Assembly: GCF_026914265.1 (NCBI RefSeq)
Contig: NC_069135.1
Location: forward strand, 18,950,548 to 19,014,547
Source of the DNA: Mya arenaria
Taxonomy: Eukaryota; Mollusca; Bivalvia; Myida; Myidae
DNA: 64,000 nucleotides
Reading direction: 5' to 3'
Shown here one piece after another: positions 1-13,878 of the stretch. Made by a program: the position numbers and the translations under genes. A model generated the notes under the pieces. The model was given only the letters and a program-made list of their open reading frames with translations, ran no database searches and was not told the DNA's origin. Numbering within the stretch: position 1 is the first letter of the stretch; each line of letters opens with the position of its first letter.

Positions 1-300
1 TGTTTTATTGATTGAAGTGTATATACTGTGAATGACTCAAAATTAATATTTGTAATTTGTACTGTTCTTGTCCAACAGAAAGGTTTATTGTTCATCCATT
101 TCATTAAGTTAATCAATCAAGGATAAAAACCCTCTTATCGAAAATTGTATCACACAATCACATTTTCTTGATCTTTAAGTCTCATTTATAAGATGGTAAC
201 AATATCCTTGTATTACTATTGACATACATAGAAACATTATTATTGTAATAATTTATAAGTTGGTCTGCAATCCTCAGTCGATGAATTGTTTCACATTTCA

Positions 301-985
301 GTTAAAGAATTTGGTCAGTTTTCAGGGAAGGGATTTGGTCAATTTTCAGTGAATGGATTTGGACAATTTTCAGTGATTGATTATGGTCAATTTTCACTGG
401 ATGGATTTGATCAATTTTCAGTGAGTAAATTTGGTCAATTTTCAATGGAATGATTTTGGTCAATTTTCAGTGAACGGATTTAGTCAATTTTCAATGAATA
501 AATTTGGTCATTTTTCAGTGAATGATTTTGGTCAATTTTCAGTGAATGAATTGGGTCAATTTTCAGTGCATGAATTGGGTCAATTTTCAGCGAATGAATT
601 TGGTCAATTTTCAGTGAATGATTTTGGTCAATTTTCACTGATTGAATTTGGTCAATTTTCAGTAATTTGGTCAATTTTCAGCGAATGAATTCGGTCAATT
701 TAGCAAAGGCATTTAGTCAATTTTCAGTGAATGGATAAATTGGTCAATTTTCAGTGAAGGGATTTAGTCAATTTTCAATTAAGGAATTGAGTCCATTTTT
801 CAGTGAAGTAATTTGGTCAAACAGGATTTGGTCAATTTTTAATTAAGGAAATTAGTAAATTTACAGTTAAGGTAGTCAGTCAGTTTTCAGTAAAGGAATT
901 TGGTCAATTTTCAGGATTTGATCAATATTAGTTAAGGGATTTTGTTAATTTTTGATCAATGAATTTGGTCATTTTTTGTGAGGAA
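301..985. repeat. 24-bp minisatellite, about 28 degenerate units
   Basis: Tandem units built on GGTCAATTTTCAGTGAATGA plus about four more bases. Units drift in sequence and a few are shortened, so the array is old. Because 24 is a multiple of three, both strands stay open over part of it (an 8-residue repeat such as SVNEFGQF); these open frames are a by-product and not genes. The first 300 bases of the window are AT-rich and hold nothing I can identify. Confidence 0.93.
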
Positions 986-1534
986 GGACATAAGAATCTT
1001 ACTCTTGACCAGTCTTGTGGCCATTATCATACAGAGGATAATTAGTTTATCTGCCAATCCCTGATGTAATCTGACTCAGTGCATATTGCTGGTATTGATC
1101 TCAGTGAACCCAGTATGAACCCAGGGATATAATTGTCCACACCAGGTCATTAATCAAATATACATTGGTTATTGAGTTAGGTAATCATAACTGGGTTGTG
1201 TATTGGGCATGATGCTCATTGATAAATTAACAAATACCATATTGTACAATATAATCAGCATGGTGTTCTATTGTATATAGATTCCTATATGTATACATGA
1301 TAATTTTCTCTACATTTTCATATGTTGTTTTGATATTAATATCCTGTGGTTTTTCTTCTAAGATTCTCAAACAGAATCATAAAGCAATGATTGATTGGCT
1401 TCTTAGGAGTTTCGTTTGATTTGTAAAGATCTAATAAGCCTCCCATATCCCAAATCTTAGGTTAAGTGCATTTTAAAACATTTTGAGGAGAAAATCCATA
1501 TTTTTTACATGATATGTTTACTAAAATTAAATCT

Positions 1535-1770
1535 TGGGGCCATTCCAATAAAGATTTTAGTGGATTTTAGTCATAAATTGAAATTATCTTAGTGTCATGT
1601 TTCAATTGTTTTGCTAGATATTTGAGTTAAATGACTCTTAGCAAGTATTAAAATTGAACACTAAGTTGAGGAAATAAAGAAAATCAATGTTTTGCCGTCT
1701 GTGATGTTTATACAGAATTAAGATCGTTAACTAAAATTGTGACTAAAATCCTTTACTGAAATGGCCCCCT
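1535..1770. mobile_element. Short inverted-repeat element (MITE-like), about 236 bp
   Basis: The left end (GGGGCCATTCCAATAAAG then ATTTTAG) and the right end (CTAAAATCC...TTTACTGAAATGGCCCC) are imperfect inverted repeats of about 28 bp. The interior is AT-rich with no coding potential, which fits a non-autonomous DNA transposon. Target-site duplication is not clear. The rest of 986-2348 is AT-rich non-coding sequence, probably intron or upstream region of the next gene. Confidence 0.6.
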
Positions 1771-2348
1771 GGTTTGTTAATTGTTGCCCCTCTATAGTTA
1801 GATGTTGTGTTTGTGTTTCAGTTTGATTTCTTCATCAATTAGTTTGGGTGGTGAGTTTTCAATTAGTTTTTAGTGTTTAAGTTCATCTTCAAGAATCAAT
1901 TTTGTAGCATTTTTATTTCACTGGCCCTTATTTCTCTTAAATTCTTAAGCTTGACAAGCATTATAAATATCTTAAGCTAAATACTCATATCAAAAACTTG
2001 TTTGTACAAAAAAATAGTATTTTTAGCTTGATCCTGTTAGAAGGCCAAGGGACTTTTGATTGGTAGAGAAATAGGGGTCAGAAGTTAATGTGTCTTTAGT
2101 CAGGTTTTTACCCCCCAAAAATAAAACAAGAGTCATTCTGTATTGTACAACTAAAAAAAAATGATTACCGGTACAAACCATGACTTAATAAATAAAAACA
2201 ATTAAGTGCATGTACATGAATATTGCTTAAAAAAGTGTTTTTCAAAAGCAAATATTTACAATGATCATATGATAGCTTTAATCATAGAACATTCACATTA
2301 TCATTGATCAATACTTAATTTAAATAATGATGTGTTGTTGTTTATTAT

Positions 2349-5300
2349 ATGAGCATTATCAGTGTTTTATTAGCTGGAATTGAAAATTTAACAACATTGA
2401 TAAAGAAAATAATCGGAGAGGACACTTCAATTGAGCAAGATTTTACCCTTTCTTCAGTGTACATGGATCGGTATGGTGACTGCTTTCACGACGGTCCTAT
2501 CGAGGTAGAAGAGTCGTACACGATTCTCTCACAGGGAGGAGAAGCTTACGACACGCTGACATGTCAGATGACCTTCAAGGCAGACAAGGGCAGTAGACTG
2601 TGTCTCACTTTCCGATCCATAAGAATAGACAATTGTGGGGTGAATCTTCATGTGTTCTCCAAGGAGTCATCTAATGACAAGGTTCTGGTAAGAAGTATAT
2701 TGCAGAATTTACTGCATTTAAGAGTCTTACACGGTAGTTAAGGGAGCTATAAGGTTCTAAACATAATAATAAGTTCTGTACATGTATGCATATATAGAAG
2801 GATATATGATTGTGATCATTATAAATAGAAAATACATGACTATTTTGTAATCAAAATTTAAATGGTTGTTCCTAAATTTTCAGGAACTGTGTTATAGTAA
2901 TGGTTCAAAAATTGTACTGAAACATTTTTATGATGAGATGAAAAGATAGATTCAAACATCAAGAGCAAAATAAATCTTGCAAAACAAGGTAAAATAATTT
3001 GTCAATTGTAATACAACTACATGAAACACAATGGAGCAGTTGTGCTGAACATTTTTTAAGTTAACAACATGTTTAAATCGTTAATGGGCTGGAAGAAAAT
3101 CGTTAATGGGCTGGAAGATTTATTGATACACTTGTGATCTGCAGTATTTTTAACAAGACATTTGTTTCTGCTGTACTTTTTTATGCAAACAATATGAGTA
3201 CATCATCAAATATTTTACCTTGTAAAGTTTACAAATTAGATGCCGTTAACAACATTGTTAACTTAAATAGATCTTAACAATCAGCCCTATGTCGTCTTTT
3301 ACCCATTTCATTTATGATTCGGTTTCATTAAAAAAATAGACTTCACAGAACACAATTTCTTATTAACATGTCTTGTGATATTATTTAGAAATATTTACAG
3401 AATCGTTGTTTTTACAGCCAAGATTTATATAATGTTTCCACGTTTTCCTTGCCAATAGCTTGGCCTGTCATGTTCAGATGGTTGCTGTATAAATTATTAG
3501 GAGAAGATAGGGAAGAATTTATGAGCTTTTATCTGAAAAATATTCATGGCCGTTTCAGCTGTCATTTTCCATGTTTTCCAAGTGATTACCATACTGATTC
3601 ATTACAAATATGGGATCGTTTTTGTAGGACTGAATCTGTTAGAGTAAGGCAGCAAGTGGAAGAATATGTGTAGATTTTGCCGGCTAAGCATGGTAGAGTA
3701 GTGATGCATAAAGTAGTTGTTTAAAAAAAATATCTATGTACACTGAATGCAACTATGAGTTCGAAAAAGTTCAATAAACACTAAAGCGTTTGAGTTGATG
3801 GCTTGATATTACATATGATAGTAACATGTATTTTTGTCCGCAACTTTTGCTGTCAGTGTATTGCCTATTAACACTGAAGTATGTTTTTCATAAATAACTC
3901 ATCTATTTTTATTAGTGCAAAAAGTCCATGTTTTATAACAGCCTGGGTATTTTCATTGTTTTTGTTATCAAAGCAATTTAATCTTGGCCATATCCCAGAA
4001 GATGTTCATGATTGTGAAATCGAACTTGTTGCACATGTTACCAGGGACAATACCCTCATTATTGTGTAAAACAATTTCTTTTGTTGAAATACTAATGCTG
4101 ATATAGAAAGCTGAGATAAATATAGAGTGGCGCTCTTACAGGGGAGCTATGGGTGCAAAATGGCTGACACTCCCAACAGCGTATGCAGTGATGACCGATA
4201 TATGACTATTCTAATGAAGAAACGTGAGCTCTCCCATGAAGGATACAACTTCAAGCTGGAACTCAGGATTTATTCCGAAGGTAGAATCATGCGTGTTGCA
4301 TAGATTTTGTGTACATTTCTGTTATTTCCCTATACATTGGTATAATGTTACAGCAATCACAATGGAATGTCAGGCAGATGGTTATTTCTTCAAAAAAATA
4401 TGGTCTAATTGATATGTTTAAAAAACTTTAATTCTTTTATTTAATAAATAAAATAACTATTATATTCAGTTTTGGTTCCTAATACTCTTATGTCAGACTG
4501 TCAACAAATAAAATACAATTATGTTTCTGTACTTAGAATATAATGTGTATTTTCCAAACTGAAAACAAAAAAGTGGACAAATAAAAATTATTAAAACTAG
4601 TGCAATATTTTCCCTTTCTGCAGGTGATGCCTTTACAGATGGTGTTGATGCATTCATAGTCAGTATTGGTATCATAGTTGGAATTGTTGTCAGTGTGATA
4701 GTACTGGTGGTGCTGGCAGCGGTCATCATCGTTTGCTGCTGCTGTAAGAACCGACAGTCAGGGTTCTACAGGCAGAAGTCAGCAGCGTCTGGGCGCACTG
4801 GAACCACAGATGTTATATTGGAGCCAACTGGTATGTCATCAAGTCTGTCCATCAGTGGGTCGGTCATTCAGTTGCTCTAGCTGTCCTATTTTTGTCCAGT
4901 CCATATCTTTCTCATTCATGGTCAGATTTTAAAATGATTTTGCAGGAGTGAGCACTATAGCATGAAGATGTATCATGCACAAGACCCATGTCCATATTTT
5001 GTCAAACAAGATTGAATTTTAAAATTATTTGAAAGAAATGACCATCATAGTATGTTGACATGTCGCACACAAGATCTGTGTTAATATCCTAGAGGTCAAG
5101 GTCACAGAAACCTTCTGAACTCATGGTAGTATGTTTGTCTACATTACCGGGGGTATTGCCAGTTCTGTGGCATGTTTTTTGGTGAAACATTCCACTTTAT
5201 TTCTTTATTTTTTCTATCCAAGTAGTATTTTCGACGCTTGGGCATGCGGGGGTATTAATCGCATTCTATGATAGCTCTAGTTATTAACCGTACTAAATTT

Positions 5301-7402
5301 ATAAGTGTTAATTTCACAAGCTGTACAGTTCTGTTTTTTTATAAGTTGTTGCTTATTTTTGGTCTTCTTATATTTAGCATTGAGTTATTAGACATGATAG
5401 ATAAGAAGACCAAAATGAGAAATTATAGTGTTTGGCGCAACATGTCTCTATACTAGATAACCTATATGAACAACCAACATATGCAACCGCTGAACAACCC
5501 ACTTAATAAAACCAATTAATGACTAATTGGAACTTTTACGGTCATTTTCATTGGAAGCTTTTTTAACACTTATACTGCATTGGTTGAGACAGGCAAATAA
5601 ACTCTAAATGTACCGGGGTAGTTCGAAATAAAGCATTCAAGGCGAGACTGATGAATTGGCCATTGGATAAAGTAATTTTTCATAGTATACAACATGTTTG
5701 TTTAATTCCCTCTAACCAATAAATGGATATGAAATGACTGGAACCTAGAATTATTTGTAAGATGAGAGATAAAACATGACATAGCTCTTTTGCTTCAGGT
5801 ATTTTAAATGTAACATTTTAATAAATGGATTACCTTATAAACCTACATTCGTAAGCAAATATTGCAAGCCTTTTTTAAAAGTTACCCAGAAAGATTTGTA
5901 GGAAATTGGAAAATCAATTTTCCCCACAATCAAATTATGTTTAATTGGTTTTTCTGTTGTAAATATATTGTTAATAGGTTTCCCATCAATACAATTACCT
6001 GGAATGACCTGTGTTAACAACAGGTTGGATTTCTTGTTGAAAATCAATGCCATGTGTTCCATCAAGCAATGGTAATATATCTAAACAAAATTTCTGACTG
6101 AGAATGAGGCTTTAAGCAGTTCACTCAAATTTTTGTTCAATAAATGAGCTTAGTTACTACTAAAAAAAGTTGGCAGAACATATGGGCTTAGTTTACGGTA
6201 ATAAATATTATATCTGCTTTACTCTTCTGCCAAACTTTTATTGGCATCTCTGTCGAAAAAAATAATATTTTCTTATAAAAGATTTACTGAGGAGATGTTT
6301 ATATGATCATAAAATAAATAATGTAGGAAAACTAGTTGGAAGAAATCTGTTTTGCTCTTATCTGATATGGAAATTAGATAATTTGGATTCTACACTAGAT
6401 TGGTGAAAATGGTAATGATATACTGAAAGTAAAGCTGGTACTCTGTATTCATACTGAATTTTGTGATTTTATTTTTGCTGATATTTATGATTCTATTATG
6501 ACAGGTTGTCTTTTTAAAACATAACTAAATGATATATGAAGCATCTACCAGGTTTATTACAGATATTTGGTTTGAAGACCTACTGTCAAAACACAAATAT
6601 CACGTATAATACTCCTCAGCATAGGGTACAGAAGGCAGCAAAATCAGCCCTCTATATGCTTAGCAAATATTGCTCGGAGGCAATTTCTGAACAATGTGCG
6701 CAAGATGATAAAAACATTTCTTGTGAATACTGTTGTCACTAAAACATTTAGTAGGGTTATTTATATAGCCCTTTACCCAGACAAAATGTGTGTTACTATT
6801 TCACTATTAATATTCCAGCCCCACCATTGCCAGAGGATCCCCCAGCGTATGCAGACATCCCACCTCCCTACACAAGCTTGCCCCAGGGTGGAGACGATGA
6901 TCCCCAGTCTTCACAGCCTTCACCAGAGACACAACACATGCTTCCACATACAGAGGGCAAGGTATGCGGTTGTTAGTTGTGATATTTTTGCAGATAATGT
7001 GACATTAATTTTTCAAATATTCCTTGGATAAGTCACATAACTCCTGCTCACAATATGAATGCCAAAATTTCTGTACATAATAGACAAGGGAATTGTATAT
7101 ATTATTGAAAATCAGTATTGCAATAGTTAATGGATAACCAATCATTATTTGGCAGCTGAATGCTTGCTATTTATTGTAGGCAAATTGTTAAAATTTTATT
7201 TCTTCATCTTTTTTTGCATAATCCATTACATGAATTATTATCTTGTTATATAGGTATTGTCTTAAATCTAAATCGGGGGAATTTTGAGTTATTGAGAGAA
7301 GCACCCCTCTCCTTCTCCATGATGAATTTTAAAATGAGTCATGCAACATGTTTTATAAATGTAATGCAATTGTTTTGTCTCCCTCTTCAGGACGTTGTAT
7401 GA
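2349..7402 (+). CDS. Type I membrane protein: CUB-like ectodomain, one TM helix, PPxY motifs (5 exons)
   Basis: Exons 2349-2687, 4142-4280, 4624-4830, 6819-6961 and 7391-7402 have GT-AG borders and fully compatible phases (0, 1, 1, 0), giving 279 residues if translation starts at 2349. Residues about 35-159 resemble a CUB domain: several Cys, the stretch LCLTFRSIRIDNCGVNLHVF, and a GYNFKLEL ending. A strong TM helix spans about 170-192 and ends in CCCCKNR. The cytoplasmic part is Pro-rich with PPAY and PPPY (WW-domain ligands) and ends in KDVV, which fits a class III PDZ ligand. Layout recalls Shisa-like or other WW-binding adaptor proteins, but I do not recognise an orthologue. No clear signal peptide follows the first ATG, so the true 5' exon may lie upstream or outside the window. 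Exon chain likely; exact start uncertain. Confidence 0.72.
5355..5417. repeat. Intronic hairpin
   Basis: ATTTTTGGTCTTCTTAT is repeated as its reverse complement about 30 bases later (ATAAGAAGACCAAAAT). It lies in intron 3 of the CUB-like gene. Arms of about 16 bp with a loop near 30 bases are too short to call a microRNA; a small inverted-repeat remnant is as likely. Confidence 0.5.
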
Positions 7403-9175
7403 CAGTGTCCATCCAAAGAGACCCTCTACTTCTGTATTATCACATGATATTTGGACAGAATACTAGCAGTACGACTACAGTCAAGGGCAGAGTTGGGTTG
7501 ATATTACTGTACAAAGTAGAGAGAACTTATATTTATTTGATTCAGAGATAGCCAAAACACTTTGTTCCATATTTGGGCTTAGATGAAAGAACTGCAACTA
7601 AGAGAACTGTCAACATGAACTATTCCTAGGATACATAATTTTATAATGTATTGAGGCCAAATTTATATTTTGACTGATAATGTATACACAACTGACCTTT
7701 TCTGAAGGTTTAGACTCTTAAGGAATCATACCGTCTGATTTCAGGACCAATTTACACGTATGTGTTTTGCGTCCAGTTTTTTGTGCCTAATATGATGTGT
7801 TCATTAAATCCATTATTTAAAATATCATTAGAAAATCCATTTATTTTTTCATTAACTATATGGGGCATTAAGCACATACATTAGTGTACACTGATCTCAT
7901 GATCCATATGATTGTTTGATGAATTAAATTTTAAAGAGTTTGCATGTTTGGCAAGCTTTAAATTAATTGAAAAAAGCCTTTGTTTAAGGAAGTAGTAAAT
8001 TGATTTTGATGAAAATATCTTGTTTTGCAAGCTTTATATTGATTTTGCGGAAACACTTTGCTTGAAGATAAACATGAGCAGATGTCACCACAAGACCCAG
8101 GCTAACCTCATAAGGCCGAGATAAACGTTATCTGTTGCTCACTCACTTACCATGTCCTTACTCAAACTGTACAGCCTTTCACGTAATGTTAATAAAATGA
8201 ATCATATAGCTCACTCACTAGCCTCGCAATTAACTGTTGACGAACCATTATACCTTGTATTGTGATTTTTTTCTTTGTTATGTCTCATCTGTAATTCCAT
8301 ATCAATTTATTTTTGTATGGCTTGGCTCCCACAGTTAGTTTTGAGAGGGAAAACTTCATACTTCTATCATGCGTTGAAAGGGTACAGATCTAGGGCAGAT
8401 GATACTTAGGTTGTACAGAACTTGTGTCTAACCCATTTGCTTCTTGTAAACTAGATGTTATTGTTTTGTGTTTTATGAAATAAGTGATAAAATATGTTTA
8501 AATCAAACGTTGTATTTAATATTTTTTCTACATTCATAATTTATGTGTCAGGTAATTCAGTAATTTTATAATCGGCTGTAATACAATTATATTTGTCTTT
8601 GAATGTATGTAATATTTTTTTAAAGTAGATTGTTTACATAGGATAATGTTACATCATATCTTACATTTTTAGATATTTAAGTGAATGTATAAATTATTGA
8701 TATCATTTATTATTTATCTACTTTGCATGCTGGTGCATTGTTTATGATATGCATATTGTCCTGATATATGCCTACAATTGATGGGAAAAAAATAGATTGA
8801 TTATTTATTTGCTGTTTTAACATTAGAATATTTATTGTGTTTACGTTTTGTTAAGTTCTGGGACCAATTGTATAAAATTGGGTTACTTATCTGCAGATTA
8901 TCGTTTCGTTAGTTTGTACATTAACCACACCAAATAATAAACCAGTTTTATACAGTTGGCTTCTGGCTTTATTGTAAAAGTGCAATAGTTGTTTTGGGGA
9001 TAAATATGATATTTTTTGTGATATATTGTGTTTACTGAATTATAATTATGTTTATATATTCTAGTTCTGTAGGGCATATGTTTTCTGTTATCTGATTTTC
9101 ATATAGTTTGGGAAACTTTGCTCTACTGCTCTTTACTGCAGGATACATTCAAGACTGAATAAAATACGATCATTC
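7403..9175 (+). other. Probable 3' UTR and downstream region of the CUB-like gene
   Basis: No further coding sequence is visible after the short last exon. The stretch is AT-rich. AATAAA hexamers at about 8936 and 9159 are candidate polyadenylation signals, so the 3' UTR could be 1.5-1.8 kb. From 9176 to about 9780 I see only AT-rich non-coding DNA. Confidence 0.4.
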
Positions 9176-9782
9176 TAAGCTTATCTCTTGTTTGTGTTGT
9201 AAATGTTGAAGTATTGCCAATTTGTCATAGCCTTGGTGTCGTTAGGGGAAGTCAAGCATCAGCATACACAGCATGAACTTCAGTCATAACTAAAAATTCA
9301 TTCGAGATATTCCTATGAAAATTGTGTACATCTTGCCAGAGACAATGTGCAAGGCTAATAATGCTGACTTGAATAATTGTCAAATTGCATTTGCAAATGC
9401 CTCTTTTTCGGAGCTCAGCGGCGCTCTTGTTAATCTTACTTCTTCTAATGTTTTAGAAGTATTATAATTAAAATTGTACATTAAATTAGTTAAATTTGAA
9501 AACATATCTACTTTCATTGCTTTACGATGGTTACTATGTCTAAGCAAGTCGTATATTTTACAACTTTGAAATGTTTAATTTATAGAACTAAATAAATTGA
9601 TACATAAGTGTTTTTGTTTTTTTTTTAATTTATTGAGCTAAAATCTTAATTCAGTTTGCAAACAGATCTTTGTTATACCATGTAAAGGGCCTATACAAAA
9701 ACAGGTATACATGGGCTGCATTTGAATGCTTGTCAAATTGATTTAAAACGATAAGCATATAATTTAAATAGAGATATAATGA

Positions 9783-11262
9783 AGATGTGTTGGCAAGTGT
9801 GGCTGAAGTTAAGAGCCAGATTATTAAAATCACTTGGCAAGTGTGTCTTCGGTACAGAGACAGGGTGTTGAAATCACTTGGCAAGTGTGTCTTCGCTACA
9901 GAGACAGGGTGTTGAAATCACTTGGCAAGTGTGTCTTCGGTACAGAGACAGGGTGTTGAAATCACTTGGCAAGTGTGTCTTCGGTACAGAGACAGGGTGT
10001 TGAAATCACTTGGCAAGTGTGTCTTCGGTACAGAGACAGGGTGTTGAAATCACTTGGCAAGTGTGTCTTCGCAGGTATGTCAGCGGTACAGAGATGGAGT
10101 GGTTAAATCACTTGACAAGTATGTCTGCGGTACAGAGACTGGATGTTTGAATCACTTGGCAAGTATGTCTGGGGTACAGAGACTGGATGTTTAAATTACT
10201 TGGCAAATATATCTGCGGTAAAGAAACGGAGTGTTTAAATCACTTGACAAATATGTCTGCGGTACATAGACTGGATGTTTGAATCACTTGGCAAGTATGT
10301 CTGCGGTACAGAGACTGGATGTTTAAATTACTTGGCAAATATATCTGCGGTAAAGAAACGGAGTGTTTAAATATTTTGGCAAGTATGTCTGCGGTACAGA
10401 GACTGGATGTTTAAATTACTTGGCAAATATATCTGCGGTAAAGAAACGGAGTGTTTAAATATTTTGGCAAGTATGTCTGCGGTACAGAGACGGAGTGTTT
10501 AACTCACTTGGCAAGTATGTATTCAGTACCAAGATAGATTGTTTAAATCATTTGACAAGTATGTCTTCGGTACGGAGACGGGTGGTTCAAATCACTTGGC
10601 AAGTATGTCTGGGATACAGATCATTTGGCAAGTATGTCTGCGGTACAGAGACGGAGTGTTTTAATCACTTGGCAAGTATGTCTGCGGTACAGAGACGGAG
10701 TGTTTAAATCACTTGGCTAGTATGTCTGTGGTACAGAGACGGAGTGTTTAAATCACTTGGCAAGTATGTCTGCGGTACAGAGATGGGTTGTTTTAAATCA
10801 CTTGGCAAGTATGTCTGCGGTACAGAGATGGAGTGTTTAAATCACTTGGCAAGTATGTCCGCGGTTCAGAGACGGAGCGTTTAAATCACTTGGCAAGTAT
10901 GTTTTCGGTTTAGAGATGGAGTGTTAAAATCACTTGACAAGTACGTCAGCGTTACAGACACGGAGTGTTTAAATCACTTGCCAAGTACATGTATGTCTGT
11001 GGTACAGAGATGGAGTGTTTAAATCACTTGGCAAGTATGTCTTCGGTACAGAGACTGGATGTTTAAATCAATTGGCAAGTACGTCTGTGGTACAGAGACT
11101 GGGCTTTTTATTTGGCAAGTATGTCCGCGGTACAGAGACGGGGTGGGGAGGGTGAAATCACTTGGCAAGTGTGCCTGCGGTTTATAGACGCAGTGTTGAA
11201 ATCACTTGGCAAGTGTGCCTGCGGTATATAGACGGAGTGTTGAAATCACTTGGCAAATGTGT
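9783..11262. repeat. 44-bp minisatellite, about 33 units
   Basis: Unit: TCACTTGGCAAGTATGTCTG followed by CGGTACAGAGACGGAGTGTTTAAA written as two parts; spacing between matching positions is 44 bases. The first five or six units (about 9830-10060) form a near-identical subgroup (TGTCTTCGGTACAGAGACAG), a sign of recent local expansion. Later units vary more, and one degenerate unit lies beyond the end near 11410-11480. Some units are shortened. Confidence 0.95.
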
Positions 11263-13878
11263 AAAATTAAATGTTTAAAAATAACATAAAAAAAAACACA
11301 AAAAAATGGGGGCGTTTTTGGAGGGCTATTTTACCAATTTTAAATTGTGAGTGGGGGCTATTTGACCAAAATGGGGGCTATTTGACTTGGGGGCTATTTG
11401 ACTAGGAAGCGTCTGCGGTAAAGAGACGGGATGTTCAAATCACTTGGCAAATGTGTCTGAGGCTCGGAGTTGAAATCGCTTGACAAATCTTGAAAAAGTA
11501 GAATTGAACTCCCTCATTCCTCTAAAATGCGTTTGATGTTGACTCCATATTTTGTCCAATCATAATTATACATCTAAAACTTATTAAAATATGCTTCTTC
11601 AATACAGCCATTGTGCCTGTAACACCCAAAACGGGTTAAGTCATACATTTTTTTGCCCCATGATATTTATACATATTGCAATTACATCTTAACTTGGTAT
11701 GTTATTTCTGCAACATGTCTAGGCACCGTTTACAACAAAATTGGTAAAAGAAAAACAAGTTTTCATAATCATATCATTTCTCGAAACTACCTACTGATTT
11801 TGTATCGTAATTTACGTTTCGTTTAGGGTCTAATCAATTGTAATTTAGGTTTTATAAATAATTGTATCATCAAAACACACATATTTATAACATTGAGTTT
11901 TATTAAACAACAAACATTAAGAAAACAGTGAACATTATAGAACATTTCTGGACAGACATAATGAATCACAGATAGAAAATAGGTCGTTTTTTACTTCTCA
12001 AGCCAAAATGTAAAGAAATAAAAACTGCATTGTTTCATATTTAAGCAATCTTGTAATACCAAAATAAAAGAGACTATCTAATAGATCAGTGAGTCATAAC
12101 TTTACATAAAATACATGAATGTTGACAAACAAATCATTAAAGCTTTGCTAAATTTACTCACACGCCTTTTGCCGGTAACGTAATTCACAAATGAATTGAA
12201 TTTCATAATATCAGTACATCTAAGGCATATACTTCAAATAGCGTCATAATAAATATGTTTTGTACTTTAAACCATCATGTAGTGTAAACGTGTTTTAGAA
12301 AAACGTGATATGACTGCAATTTTCTGTACATGTTGGTATAGTCGTGATCACATTTGTTATTATAAAGGTAACACTAAGTTATGTATTAAACAACTTATCC
12401 CAATTTATAACATTTTAATTTTTTTAAGATAATCATTGTAGTATAGTGATTCAAACACACGTTCAAAATTCAAACAGTCAATTGCAACTAATGTTTACAA
12501 AAGAGTTGTTCAAAACGCATACATGTATGTTTCAATGCATTTTTTTCACACACTACGATATTTTGTGCAATTCAGATTTTGAAATTTAGATTTTTAAACA
12601 TTTAAGTTGTTTTAGTCAACTACCGTGAAAACCAGAATACAATTCGCTATTTAAGGACATTTTTTTTAATTTAATGGACAAACTTATTGTTTTTATATAA
12701 ACCTATGCTGTCTGTATCATTGTCGCAAGTGGCTGGCTCTCGACCTCCATGACAACATGTACATGTAGTTAAATCAGATTCGCCTGACAGAGACACCGTG
12801 ATATATATGCTTTATTCATAAAGATTACTAAATGAAATACAATTATCACACATTCTTCTCGCTATAAAAATACAAATGTCTCCATTAACATTTGAAAGTG
12901 TTGCAAAGCCAATCAAATCACTGCAATTGTTATGTATTAGCGGTGACTCGTGTAGGTGGATGGTGTCTAGTGTTCTAGTAGACTCGGTTGCAGTATTTAG
13001 TCTCAGTACTTTTAAGCGTACTAACTCGTATCATATGGCGAGATTTCCCTCCCTTACATGAAAATTAATCCTCATATTGGAAATGAGCCAGAGAAAATAG
13101 ATTAAAGCGCCTTTCAGTATGGTATCGGATTGCTTTATTGTATTCGATCACAAAATATCGATCTCCGAAGAAAAATGGCGGAATTATGACTACAGACTGA
13201 ATGTCGGGCATATCGTATAGGAGAGTAAATATGATGTTTACAGATCAAAAAGTGACATTGAACGCGAACATACTTAGCGTTCACAAACATTATGTGACAT
13301 TAACATATATCAAGGACATTTGATAGACTCAGACAAAGTTAAGTGCATAGTTCCAAACATTTATTTGGTTTTATGTATAGAACAGTTCTCTAAAAATATC
13401 GTTCGAATTAAGAAAAGGAGATTCGCAAATTGCCGTGGTTGAATATCTGAACAGGTTCATCAATTAGTGAAGTGCCGATACGGGTGGTGATGTATATACT
13501 GTGAATGGAATATTGATGCCCGCTCCTCGGAGACTATTCACGCGGTTAAAGCTAGTCGTCACACTATCACAGGGTACTTCACAACATGACAGTTTGAGCA
13601 TAGACTTGGGAGGTTACCTGGTCACGAAAAATCGTTGTACGAGCTTGCTCTATTGTAAAACATGTGAACGAATAACTATGAGATTATAGATTTTTCTTTT
13701 GTTGTTTAGAAACAGTTATTATAGTACATGTAGCTAGAATCAACGCCGGGTCATGTTATAGATGATCAGATGATAGTGAAACATGTTTTCATTCGGGCGA
13801 ATAACTAGCAAGGACTACAAAACATAATCCAGGACCGTTCCGGTTAGCTGGAAACACACCAAACCGGAAGTCGTAAAA
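11263..13878. other. Intergenic, no gene recognised
   Basis: AT-rich sequence between the 44-bp array and the RING gene. Small open frames (for instance 12876-13061 and 13501-13689) lack splice context or recognisable protein features and are treated as chance. The last few hundred bases are the likely promoter of the RING gene; I see no clear TATA box. Confidence 0.5.

Noticed and set aside
431-688. Open frames on both strands across the 24-bp repeats
   Set aside because: Unit length is a multiple of three, so frames stay open by periodicity; no start context, splice sites or unique sequence.
3449-3673. 74-codon frame in intron 1 of the CUB-like gene
   Set aside because: No conserved motif, no phase-compatible splice sites with neighbouring exons, AT-rich like the intron.
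9783-11262. CRISPR-like array
   Set aside because: Repeats are directly tandem without unique spacers, and the context is eukaryotic.
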